Source: Prorocentrum cordatum (taxonomy: Eukaryota; Sar; Dinophyceae; Prorocentrales; Prorocentraceae). Taken from it: DNA of 64,000 nt. The number at the start of each line of letters is the position of its first letter. Position 1 is the first letter of the stretch. Below the pieces are notes generated by a model, which was given only the letters and a program-made list of their open reading frames with translations, did not search any database and was not told the DNA's origin. Both the position numbers and the translations under genes were made by a program. Positions 55,355 through 63,776 of the stretch are shown in pieces. Location: NCBI GenBank assembly GCA_963575745.1, contig CAUYUJ010000747.1:375312-439311 (forward strand), given 5' to 3'.

Positions 55355-55865
55355 TTTTTACTTAACAGCGAAGGTTGATAGGTTTCTAATGGGGTCAAAA
55401 GAGAGCATCCGATGACTCCCCAGGGGGGTCTGGGCGGGAGCCGGACAGGCGAGGGCCGGGCTTCTTTTAAATAGACAGTCGCACACTTCGTGCTCTTCGA
55501 CCTCCCAGAACTCCATTCCCAGGCCACATTTTGAATGCCCGGAGCCAGCTGTAGGCCACTTCGTGCTCTTCGTCTTCCCAGAACTCCATTCCCGGGCCGC
55601 ATATTGGATGCCCGGAGCCAACTGTAGGCCACTTCGTGCTCTTGGATGTCCCAGAACTCCATTCCCGGGCCACAATTTGGATGCCCGGAGCCAACTGTAA
55701 GCCACTTCGTGCTCTGTGAGTTCCCAGAACTTCACATGCCCGGAGCCAACTGCAGGCCACTTTGTGCTCTTCGAGTTCCCAGAACTCCACTCCCGTTCCA
55801 CATATTGAATGCCCGGAGCCAACTGTACGCCACTTCGTGCTCTTCCACTTCCCAGACTTCCAAGA
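55355..55865. repeat. composite repeat, modules A and B
   Basis: Module A (CTTAACAGCGAAGGTTGATA to GACTCCCCAGGGGGGTC) is followed by about five 73-bp units; one (55715-55745) is shortened. The AGGCTG and C modules are absent. Confidence 0.85.
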
Positions 55866-56124
55866 CTCATCATCTTCATCATCATCATCATCGTCCCCGT
55901 AGCCTTCTTGGCTACAGCCCTGCTTTCGAAGATTTCCTTTCGCAGGAACTGCGCAGCGCCTACTGCGCACCTTAATGCCAGGACGTGCTGATAGTTCTCG
56001 GTCTGGCGGCGGTGCTCCTGACCCTGCTGCGTTGAACAGCGGTGCTCTTCAGTTTTTCAAGATTTCGCAAGAGCTCGCGCGGGAGCTTTTTTTAGCAAAT
56101 CAGTGTTGCGAAACCCTGTGTTTT
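55866..56124. other. spacer between composite copies
   Basis: Short CAT tract (55867-55892), then unique DNA. No gene recognised. Confidence 0.5.
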
Positions 56125-56825
56125 TGTTACCTAACAGCGCAGACTGATATGTTTTTAGTAGGGTTAAAAGAGAGTCATGACGCCCCAAGGGGGGTCTGGG
56201 CGCGATCCGGGGAGATGCCGGGGATTTTTTTTAGGCAATAGTTACACACTTCGTGGTCTTCGAGGTCCCAGAACTCCATTCCCGGGCCACATTCTGAATG
56301 CCCGGAGCCAACTGTAAGCCACTTGGTGCTTTGCGAGTTCCCAGAACTTCATTCCCGGGTTACATTTTGAATGCCCGGAGCCAACTGCAGGCCACTTCGT
56401 GCTCTTCGAGTTCCCAGAACTCCACTCCCGGGCCACATTTTGAATGCCCGGAGCCAACTGTAAGCTACTTCGTGGTCTTCGAGGTCCCAGAACTCCATTC
56501 CCGGGCCACATTCTGAATGCCCGGAGCCAACTGTAAGCCACTTGGTGCTTTGCGAGTTCCCAGAACTTCATTCCCGGGTTACATTTTGAATGCCCGGAGC
56601 CAACTGCAGGCCACTTCGTGCTCTTCGAGTTCCCAGAACCCCACTCCCGGGCCACATTTTGAATGCCCGGAGCCAACTGTAAGCTACTTCGTGCTCTTCG
56701 AGTTCCCAGAACACCGTTCCCGGGTCACATTTTGAATGCCCGGAGCCAGCTGTAGGCCACTTCGTGCTCCTCGAGTTCCCGGAACTCCATTCCCTGGCCA
56801 TTTCGATGCCCGGAGCCAACTGTAG
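56125..56825. repeat. composite repeat, modules A and B
   Basis: Module A (TACCTAACAGCGCAGACTGA to CGCCCCAAGGGGGGTCTGGG) and then about seven 73-bp units. A three-unit block is itself duplicated with a period of 219 bp (56248 and 56467 contexts). Confidence 0.85.
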
Positions 56826-56945
56826 GAGGAGCAGGGGCACGCGCACGAGCAGGAGGAGGACGAGCAAGACGAGGAGGACGAGGACGAGCACGAGGAGGAG
56901 GAGGAGGAGCAGGAAAAGGAGGACGAGCAGGAGGAGGAGGACGAG
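56826..56945. repeat. GAG/CGAGCA microsatellite
   Basis: AGGAGGAGCAGG and ACGAGCAGG triplets up to the start of the copia-like region. Confidence 0.9.
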
Positions 56946-56971
56946 GAACTTTAAGGGTAGCTCGTTGGGAG

Positions 56972-57712
56972 ATGTTATATAGAATCGGGAGTATTGCTCG
57001 CGCGCCGCTGCCTTTGGCTCAAGGCACGCGCGCCCTATTTGCCCGGACACTGCTTGTGTTCGCTATGTGCTGGAAAGATCATTACATCGATCTTATCCTA
57101 TATTATCCGTCCATTTCTCTTACTGAACCACCTCAGTACGATACCAGACGCTATTTGCCATCCGCTTCCCATGGAATCGGATGCTATTTGACTTGCCGTA
57201 GTCACTTCAGACTTGGTAGCGGAGCTGGCCGCACTCTCATGTGGTCAGCTCTTGCTCTTCTTATCCTCGCGCTATCCGGCACGATCTTCGTGACCAACTA
57301 CCACCCTGCACCACCGCTCCAACTACATCTACGAGGATCAATTCAAAAGCAAAAAGCAACACGAGAGGTACGACGTCTAGATAACAACATTGGTACCATA
57401 TACGCTTCATCACTGCGCTACTACCAACCGCTAGGCAACGAACCAAAAGCGCAGTACTTGAAGCAGAGGCGGGGGGACCCGCAAGATAAAACGCCTCGAA
57501 GACTTGACAAGACGCTACCCCAGCGCGGCAACGCGCCTGATAACCGCCCATATCTTCACAGCCTCGGGCTGGTTATTTTCGCTATCATATGGTTCGCGCT
57601 GGGGGCAACAATCGGACACATGCGCCGAGGAGATAACAACACCGACGGGCAAACACATGGCCCATACTGGGACCCTCAAGGCAACGTACCTTTTCCGCGA
57701 GTGCGTTTATGA
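56972..57712 (+). CDS. N-terminal gag segment (5' uncertain)
   Basis: Only the last part is convincingly coding: GPYWDPQGNVPFPR at 57655-57700 is the WDP..xPF start of the gag core, whose next residues (FRECVYEVSARLNV) continue in the other frame from about 57690. Upstream the frame has two hydrophobic stretches (SALALLILALSGTIF and LVIFAIIWFALGATIG) and may be leader or LTR rather than protein. Hairpin 57523-57536 lies in it. Confidence 0.35.
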   Translation: MLYRIGSIARAPLPLAQGTRALFARTLLVFAMCWKDHYIDLILYYPSISLTEPPQYDTRRYLPSASHGIGCYLTCRSHFRLGSGAGRTLMWSALALLILALSGTIFVTNYHPAPPLQLHLRGSIQKQKATREVRRLDNNIGTIYASSLRYYQPLGNEPKAQYLKQRRGDPQDKTPRRLDKTLPQRGNAPDNRPYLHSLGLVIFAIIWFALGATIGHMRRGDNNTDGQTHGPYWDPQGNVPFPRVRL

Positions 57713-58649
57713 GGTCAGCGCGCGGCTCAACGTCACAAGCGGACGTATGACGCCACAGGCCCAAGCAGCAGCTATACAACGAGGCCTGGGCGGCTTAGCG
57801 AGGACACTCGCCATGAGGGCACCGCCTGACATTATAAATTACGGTGCGGACATCGATGGTGTCCACACCGACCCAGTAACCTACATTATGTTCTTCCTAA
57901 GCATGAAGTTCGAACGCTTGGAAGATGAGCGCCAGCTCACTTCAGGCACACAGCTCATCGACTTTCATGTGCCTCACGGAGAACGAATCGATGCCACCCT
58001 CACTCGGTTCGAGATGGCCCGTCTTGAGGCACAGTCGGTGGGGTTTGACCTTCCCAACTTCCAACTGCTCACTACTATCCTATTCCGCGCCTTAGGCGTT
58101 GGCAACCAGCGAGCCATGCAACTCTTACAGCCACTCAACCACCAAATGCCCCGAACACAACAGCAGTATGATGAATTGCTGGGGGGGATGCGTTCGATAG
58201 GCCATCTATCAGAACGGTCTCCTGGCAACCTAGGATCAGTATTTGGAAGGGGGAGGGGAACTGGCAGTGGAAATTTCTACACTACCTTAACCACTGAAGC
58301 TCAGCCTGGCAACGGGCCCTCAAGCATATGGGCCGACGATCCTGGAGAGTCTACTGCCCTGTTAACAGGGGATCGATCACAACCAAGCTGGGCAACCAGC
58401 CCTCCTCCTAGAGAACCACAGCCACACCGCTCGTTATGGGGTGAAGCAAACCCCCTAACCGACGGTGTATCCACTTACCTGGGAGACGACGATTTCGACT
58501 CCGGCACCGACACCGATGCCATATCATCAGACGGTGTTGAACCTTTAGATTGGTCAGATATCATGCACATGGAAGGTGACAATCAGCGTGCCGAACACCT
58601 GTCCTGGTTGTTACAACAGGCCAAGAGGAGGTGGAGGAGGTTCACATGA
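57690..58649 (+). CDS. gag core domain
   Basis: The frame is open from 57504, but the protein resumes here after the frameshift. FRECVYEVSARLNVTSGRMT, QAAAIQRGLGGLARTLA and a TYIMFFLSMKF segment are followed by HGERIDATLTRFEMARLEAQ, the most typical phrase of dinoflagellate copia gag. ILFRALGVGNQRAMQLLQPL and PRTQQQYDELLGGMRSIGHL come next. The second half is Gly/Pro/Ser-rich and acidic. It ends at TGA 58647-58649; the same frame continues at once into the zinc-knuckle segment, so the TGA is probably a nonsense mutation. Role: capsid formation around element RNA (from family knowledge). Confidence 0.6.
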   Translation, partial: LFRECVYEVSARLNVTSGRMTPQAQAAAIQRGLGGLARTLAMRAPPDIINYGADIDGVHTDPVTYIMFFLSMKFERLEDERQLTSGTQLIDFHVPHGERIDATLTRFEMARLEAQSVGFDLPNFQLLTTILFRALGVGNQRAMQLLQPLNHQMPRTQQQYDELLGGMRSIGHLSERSPGNLGSVFGRGRGTGSGNFYTTLTTEAQPGNGPSSIWADDPGESTALLTGDRSQPSWATSPPPREPQPHRSLWGEANPLTDGVSTYLGDDDFDSGTDTDAISSDGVEPLDWSDIMHMEGDNQRAEHLSWLLQQAKRRWRRFT

Positions 58650-59516
58650 AAACCGGTGCGTCGTGTTAGGAGGAGGATACGGAGGATCTTCAAAGGAAAA
58701 GGTAAAGGCAAACGGGGTCGCCGTAGGTTAAATGGACGAGGCATCGCTGCCTTCCTCCAGAGGCTCTCAGATGACCAGTATGATGAGATATTTTTCGGGG
58801 GAAAAGGCCGTGGTAAAGGCCGTAGAGATACCTCAGGCAAAGGCAAAGGTAGGCGGGGAAACCCGCGAGGTAGAGACGGCCAGATCCTAAAGTGCCATGA
58901 GTGTGCTAGTACCGACCATCTTGCGAAATATTGTCCAGCGAAGGGAAATGGAAAGGGCAGATCGACCGAAGTTCATTTCGGCTCAAGTGAACCAGTTATT
59001 GAATATCTGAGCCTCCAAGATATTGAGGCCATGGAACAGATATTGTTCACTTGGGCCAGCAGCGTGGACAAATTGGACGAGCTCGAGGCGTGCGGCCACG
59101 GACTGTACGCGTCCTACCTCGAGTACCTCCACAGGTTCATTGTCGGCAACAACGAGCTTACGCCTGTGGAACATGGCACGCTGGGAAACCAGCCTGTATC
59201 CTTCTTTGACTGGATGTTCGGTAACCCAGGCAACATCATGGCCTACGAGAGCAGCGACGAAAAGGATACTGTTCAAGCCTCGCCTTCGGAGGTTGATCGC
59301 AACCTTCGACCTCAACTCGACCTTGTGCTTGGAAATAGGCCTACTCCTGTATATCCTCCAAACTACGCTGATTTGATGGAGCTGGAGTCTCAAGCGTTCG
59401 TGACGGGCGTGCCAGGGGACCCGTTTATACCACCTGGCTCGCGTGCCCCAGGCGAGTACGGACCGCGCGCGCTACTGCAGACCCTCATGAAGATGCACGC
59501 TGTATATTGGTCATAG
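58650..59516 (+). CDS. gag zinc-knuckle segment
   Basis: Continues in the frame of the gag core past TGA 58647. A Lys/Gly/Arg-rich stretch (FKGKGKGKRGRR, FFGGKGRGKGRR) leads to the CCHC zinc knuckle CHECASTDHLAKYC (C-x2-C-x4-H-x4-C, about 58897-58938), a nucleic-acid-binding motif of retroelement nucleocapsids. A mostly acidic/aromatic part follows (IEYLSLQDIEAMEQILFTWA). The frame ends at TAG 59514, but the sense continues in the neighbouring frame (YPESQESIEAGHVML), so a one-base indel lies near 59505-59515. Confidence 0.6.
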   Translation, partial: KPVRRVRRRIRRIFKGKGKGKRGRRRLNGRGIAAFLQRLSDDQYDEIFFGGKGRGKGRRDTSGKGKGRRGNPRGRDGQILKCHECASTDHLAKYCPAKGNGKGRSTEVHFGSSEPVIEYLSLQDIEAMEQILFTWASSVDKLDELEACGHGLYASYLEYLHRFIVGNNELTPVEHGTLGNQPVSFFDWMFGNPGNIMAYESSDEKDTVQASPSEVDRNLRPQLDLVLGNRPTPVYPPNYADLMELESQAFVTGVPGDPFIPPGSRAPGEYGPRALLQTLMKMHAVYWS

Positions 59517-61048
59517 CATATCCCGAGAGTCAAGAGAGTATCGAAGCTGGCCACGTGATGCTACAAGACACTGATGCCTGTGACGACACGGGGTTAGTGC
59601 TGGCGGCCCTCACTCTCATTGATAGCGTGCACCCTGAGGACGTGCAGCGGCATGTGTGGTATTCCAGAGGGAGGTGGCGCCAGGCCCTTGAAAGGGCCAT
59701 CTCCATGCGTGGTCAGGCTCTTCCTCCGCCAGGATGGGGTCTCCAGGCGGCGGGATTACGGCCCAACCATACGGCCATGCGGAATATTGCCGGGCAGCCT
59801 GCGCTCGGTAACGAGCCTGAGCCGACTACCGTACCGCCTACGCCGGGACAGCCAAGCGATGCTCAGACGCCGGCAACGCAGGCAAACCTGCCCGTCCCGG
59901 CTGGACCGATGACCGTCGTCATCGGCAATCCTATGTCAGAAGATGAAGAGGGTGATGGATGTGGGTTGTGCGAGGACGAGACCACAATCCTCATGATGGA
60001 GGTCAATGGTGAAGAGGAGGTGGATTCCAGTCCCGACATACCCGATGCACCACCACCGGCACAAGAGCCAATTGCGCCGGGCTCCAGTCAGCAGGGAGAC
60101 CTGCCCGCTCAAGATGCGCCGCCTGCGGTCCCGCAGGAGCCCTCGCCGGCTCCCGCTCAGGCTGCGTCAGCGGCTTCATCTGATGAGCGCGCCAGGAGGT
60201 CTCGCTCTCATCCACGCCTCAGGGAAGAACCTCATCCGCAAGCACGGCTCCCTCGCGAATGGAGGCAAGCAGGCCCGAAGGAGCATGCCGCTCGGCGGGG
60301 GGGTCAATTGCTCGCCTGCGATGACCCTAGGCGTCGGGAGGGTGAACATTCTGCTTTCGGAAAAGGCAACCCAGCCTACAGAGATGCCCAGGGCAAGTCC
60401 ATGCGAGGTGGCTACCAGCTCGCGACGAATATTCGTCGTGCTGAAATAGAAGAAGTACGGACGCAGCTGCGAAATATCGTTGCAGCACGCAAACTATACA
60501 GACCCAGCGCAGTTTGTGGACCGTGCTCAGAGCCATTTCAGGAGCATAGGCCTGGGTGCCCTGTGGGGCTCAATGAGAGCTTGAGCCCGAATAGAGGCCG
60601 CACTCCTGCCAAGGAGGGTCATCCACCGTTGATTCCGATGACCCAAGCAGAGATCGAAGAGATCAACCGTCGTCTCGGAATCACGACTCACATGAGGCCT
60701 AAGGCCGAGGAGGTTCAGCCTCCGAGAGGACTGGTGCCTATGACTATGACCCAGGAAGAAAAAGACGCGCTCTATCGCCTTCCTGGAATGCGAGGAAACT
60801 CGCCCGGCGTCTCCAGTCAGGCCCAACAGCCAGAAATGATGAATGACGATGAACAGAGGGCCCAGCGACCTGCAGCAGACGAGGAACGCAAACGAATAGC
60901 AGAGGAACGCACCCGCGAGGCAACTCGCCAAATGCCGCTGGAGTCCCAAAAAATCTATATGAAGGGGGCAAAGACGCCCCCACTCCAACCGAAGGCCAAA
61001 AGCGAAGCGCCAGCACCTAGGTCGCCTTCGGGGGAAAGACCGCTCTGA
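59507..61048 (+). CDS. polyprotein linker, largely disordered
   Basis: Starts in the new frame with AYPESQESIEAGHVMLQDTD, a short folded part (VQRHVWYSRGRWRQALERAI, about residues 45-64). It then becomes long Pro/Ala/Gln/Glu-rich sequence with acidic patches and repeated GNxP or GDLP tetrapeptides, which come from embedded hairpins. A CGPC..C pair (VCGPCSEPFQEHRPGCP, about 60510-60560) might bind metal. It ends at TGA 61046, where the sense moves back to the first frame (DRSEDLGSDVQMEVPRSK). Confidence 0.5.
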   Translation: MVIAYPESQESIEAGHVMLQDTDACDDTGLVLAALTLIDSVHPEDVQRHVWYSRGRWRQALERAISMRGQALPPPGWGLQAAGLRPNHTAMRNIAGQPALGNEPEPTTVPPTPGQPSDAQTPATQANLPVPAGPMTVVIGNPMSEDEEGDGCGLCEDETTILMMEVNGEEEVDSSPDIPDAPPPAQEPIAPGSSQQGDLPAQDAPPAVPQEPSPAPAQAASAASSDERARRSRSHPRLREEPHPQARLPREWRQAGPKEHAARRGGQLLACDDPRRREGEHSAFGKGNPAYRDAQGKSMRGGYQLATNIRRAEIEEVRTQLRNIVAARKLYRPSAVCGPCSEPFQEHRPGCPVGLNESLSPNRGRTPAKEGHPPLIPMTQAEIEEINRRLGITTHMRPKAEEVQPPRGLVPMTMTQEEKDALYRLPGMRGNSPGVSSQAQQPEMMNDDEQRAQRPAADEERKRIAEERTREATRQMPLESQKIYMKGAKTPPLQPKAKSEAPAPRSPSGERPL

Positions 61049-61064
61049 GGATCTTGGGTCAGAT

Positions 61065-62258
61065 GTGCAGATGGAGGTGCCTCGTTCTAAAACGCCGAGA
61101 TCACCGACTAGAGCAACTCCGGCACAGAGACCCGACCCTAGGCAGCAACCTCAGGGCTCTGTGGAGGTACGTAGACGCCCACCTAGCCGTAGCGGGTCTA
61201 TCGCCGGCAAGGCCAAGGCCTTCGAGCGTGCAGGGTTTACCCCTACGCCGGCCGCACCTGTGGCGGCGCGCTCCAAGAAATCCGAGGAAGGTGCTCTGTC
61301 TAGGGGTACCTGGGTGCCCAAGATTAGGGGCAGCGCCAGCCGAGAAACACCGCGGGGAAACCCGCCAGGCGCTGCAGCTGCAGCTTCCTCCTCCTCAGGA
61401 GCCGCAGCCTCTTCGGTGACAGAGGCTCCTGTGCAGGGAAACCTGCCCGAGGATGAGCTGCACCACCCAGGGGGCACGTCTTTCACTAGTGGGAGTCAGG
61501 CTTTGATCAATGACAGACTTGCCCTGCGGAAGCTTCCACCGATACGCTCAGTGGATGAGGCATTCATGGAGCGCTGCAGGCAAGAAAATATTATCCCGAA
61601 GAGGAATCATACCCTCAAGCAGCTTAGCAAATGCCTCGGCAGGATATGCAGACACGCGCCTGACAGACCACACAATGCCGTGTGGAGCCTGAATACATTC
61701 GATGATCATGATGGATGGATTAATCTCGAAGAGCTCGTACGTGAGTTTCCGTGGAACAGCGGACGTTCGAGACAGGGCGGGTATAATCCCCAACAGGACG
61801 AGGCCAACGTCATCGCCGAGAACTTCTACGGCAGAACGGTAGACCAGATGGCTGCCATCATGATGGCGATCGTTCATGTCCGCGAACCAGACGGTGAGGA
61901 GAAACAACGTCTCCAGTTCAAGGTCTTAGTGCGGGATTCTGGCAAATCCGACATCTTCATCCGTGCCTCTCAAGGGCACTCGTGGACGCTCAAGGCTCCT
62001 TGGTCGTTGTACAGGTATATTGTACTACACGACAACCCTGCCGGGAGACCGGCCCCATGCCCCGAGGTTGCCATGCGTGGCACTCGATGGGAAGCCTTTG
62101 AAGGCATTATGTGGTATGGCCTCTCTTGTTGCCGAGAATACAACATTAAGAAGAGAGGGTCAGGCCGATCACACATCCACTTTGTGCCGACGCTTCGTTG
62201 TCGCGGCGTGAAGAGTGGATGGGGCCCAGAGTCCGAGATCGCCATCTTTGTGGACTGA
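61065..62258 (+). CDS. Tpt1/KptA RNA 2'-phosphotransferase-like domain
   Basis: Residues 1-140 are disordered. From about 186 the sequence follows the Tpt1/KptA fold. KQLSKCLGRICRHAP carries the N-terminal Arg-His pair, and DDHDGWINLEELV the winged-helix part. EEKQRLQF is followed by IRASQGHSW (residues 300-308), the R-x-x-Q-G-H-S signature. RGTRWEAFEGIMWYGL (canonical HGT, here RGT) and GSGRSHIHF supply the last Arg and the H-x-H. In Tpt1 enzymes an Arg-His-Arg-Arg set removes the splice-junction 2'-phosphate of tRNA using NAD+. All four appear present here; the His of HGT is not. TGA at 62256 cuts the domain before its C-terminal strands. Presence inside a retroelement polyprotein is inferred from the frame continuity on both sides. 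Confidence 0.65.
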   Translation: MQMEVPRSKTPRSPTRATPAQRPDPRQQPQGSVEVRRRPPSRSGSIAGKAKAFERAGFTPTPAAPVAARSKKSEEGALSRGTWVPKIRGSASRETPRGNPPGAAAAASSSSGAAASSVTEAPVQGNLPEDELHHPGGTSFTSGSQALINDRLALRKLPPIRSVDEAFMERCRQENIIPKRNHTLKQLSKCLGRICRHAPDRPHNAVWSLNTFDDHDGWINLEELVREFPWNSGRSRQGGYNPQQDEANVIAENFYGRTVDQMAAIMMAIVHVREPDGEEKQRLQFKVLVRDSGKSDIFIRASQGHSWTLKAPWSLYRYIVLHDNPAGRPAPCPEVAMRGTRWEAFEGIMWYGLSCCREYNIKKRGSGRSHIHFVPTLRCRGVKSGWGPESEIAIFVD

Positions 62259-63776
62259 CATCAGGCCCTGAAGGACGGAATCAAATTTTGCTGGTCCGAC
62301 AATGGCGTTCTTCTATCTGAGGGAAAAGACTGTATCATTGAGCCGTATTATATTTCACACGTGGAAGACCTCTCCACGGGCAAACAATGGCGTAACCCAG
62401 AATATCTGGGCGATCGCACGGCACGCGTCCCCACTGCCATAATGACGGCCTCGAACAGGTGGACTAATGTGGGCAGTGCTAGTGTTAAGTACCAGTGGTC
62501 TCGTGACCAAGAGGCTACTGATCCTCCCACGGTTTATGGTCACAGAGAAGCTGGGGACCATTACAGCCCCACCATGCTGGGAAACCAGCCCGAAGTCCAT
62601 CATACCTTTATGATCAATGAGAGTGAGACAGGAAGCGCGGCTCCAAGCCGTGCTCCAAGCCAAGGGCCTAGTGCCATATCTTGGCAGGTCCTTAGCACCT
62701 CAGATCAGGACCAGATCGCGGCCGCTCTAAATCCTGAGCAGGTGGAACAGCTGGCGGACAGACTCTACCAGCAAGTCCCCTGGGCCGCTGGCCAGGGAGC
62801 CATGTCCGCCATGGTGACGCGCAATCGTCAGGCCATGCAGGGAAACCTGCCCATCAATGGACTCAGAAATGATATGCCCGAACCGCAGGGAGACCCGCAG
62901 ATGTTCGGCCGCATCTTCGCAGAGCCTGCTCGATTCGAGCAGATGCCAGGGGGTCCCTCGCATAGCATGCACACACCGAGGGGCATGACCCCAGTGGCGA
63001 CGCCACCTGCACAGTCTCCGTTTGGGACTCCTGGTCGCTCTGCCACGAATGGCACTCTCATGGAGAGGATCGCTGCGGCCAGAGCTGAGCATGGCACAGC
63101 TCTCTTGAACATGATGCCACCCGGCACGCCAACGAGTCAGCAGGGTAACCTGCCCGGCACTCCAATTAACCACCGACCTTTTGCTGGCCAAACTATTGTT
63201 GCTGGAGTGCCTGATGACTATCGCGCAAGGGTGGCAGCTGCGGTGCGACAGGTGCAGAGTCACAACCTGCCCCACCCGAGTGGTCAGAGGTGGAGGCCAG
63301 CCTGGTCCTGGGAGCCAGAAGGTCCGAACCCACGGGGCCCTGCTCGGCAACGAGCCTTCATCCCAGCCTTCAATGCTCACCCGAGCATGGCCCAGGGCCA
63401 GAGGCCTGCGCCAGCACGCATGGAGCCGCCACTGTACCCTGATGGGTCTAAAGTCCCGAACAGGTTTGTTCGCGAGACGGCGGATCAGTTTCATAGCCTC
63501 ACGAATGTGCGCTGCAGTGATCAGTCCATGTATCCGCACATGGCCTTCATGCCCGCACCGACAACGCCAGAGGTGGCCGTCCAACCTACTGCCCATTCGA
63601 TATCATCAGGCAGTAGGGGAGTGCCTGACTGCATCAGGCAGACGTACCACACGCAACAGGCGTGTTTCAGGCGCAGGCAGGCAGTGCAGAGCGTACGTGA
63701 CCAAGCACGTGCAGCTGCACATGAGGTCGTGAGGAACAGAGGCTCACCCACGCGAGGAAACTCGCCCGCTAGGTGA
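62259..63776 (+). CDS. end of Tpt1-like domain plus disordered segment
   Basis: Directly after TGA 62256 the same frame reads HQALKDGIKFCWSDNGVLLS and EGKDCIIEPYYISHVED, the usual Tpt1/KptA C-terminus (S.NGV.L..G...I...Y). The stop therefore splits one domain; a Trp codon (TGG) is one change away. The rest (62400-63776) is Pro/Gln/Ala/Arg-rich with GNLP, GNQP and GNSP tetrapeptides. It ends at TGA 63774, beyond which sense continues in the other frame. Confidence 0.55.
   Translation, partial: HQALKDGIKFCWSDNGVLLSEGKDCIIEPYYISHVEDLSTGKQWRNPEYLGDRTARVPTAIMTASNRWTNVGSASVKYQWSRDQEATDPPTVYGHREAGDHYSPTMLGNQPEVHHTFMINESETGSAAPSRAPSQGPSAISWQVLSTSDQDQIAAALNPEQVEQLADRLYQQVPWAAGQGAMSAMVTRNRQAMQGNLPINGLRNDMPEPQGDPQMFGRIFAEPARFEQMPGGPSHSMHTPRGMTPVATPPAQSPFGTPGRSATNGTLMERIAAARAEHGTALLNMMPPGTPTSQQGNLPGTPINHRPFAGQTIVAGVPDDYRARVAAAVRQVQSHNLPHPSGQRWRPAWSWEPEGPNPRGPARQRAFIPAFNAHPSMAQGQRPAPARMEPPLYPDGSKVPNRFVRETADQFHSLTNVRCSDQSMYPHMAFMPAPTTPEVAVQPTAHSISSGSRGVPDCIRQTYHTQQACFRRRQAVQSVRDQARAAAHEVVRNRGSPTRGNSPAR

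Larger units (their letters stand above)
57523..63765 (+). repeat. family of about 20 coding-region hairpins (5-bp stem, GNRA loop)
   Basis: Each is 14 nt: GCxyG, a 4-nt loop, CyxGC, nearly always followed by C. Starts: 57523, 57798, 58304, 58387, 58853, 59180, 59803, 59878, 60091, 60790, 60915, 61352, 61433, 62040, 62576, 62837, 62885, 63140, 63342, 63752. Loops are GAAA (8), GCAA (5), GAGA (3), GTAA (2), CAAA (59878) and GACA (57798). Stems GCGCG, GCGAG, GCCTG, GCTGG, GCGGG, GCTCG, GCAGG and GCCGG all keep their complement; 62885 has one mismatch and 58304 one G-U pair. Most are read as GNxP, but 57798, 58387, 60915, 62040 and 63342 lie in other codon phases. Possible degenerate copies lie near 57430, 57677, 58098 and 58220. 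I found none elsewhere in the window. Confidence 0.85.
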
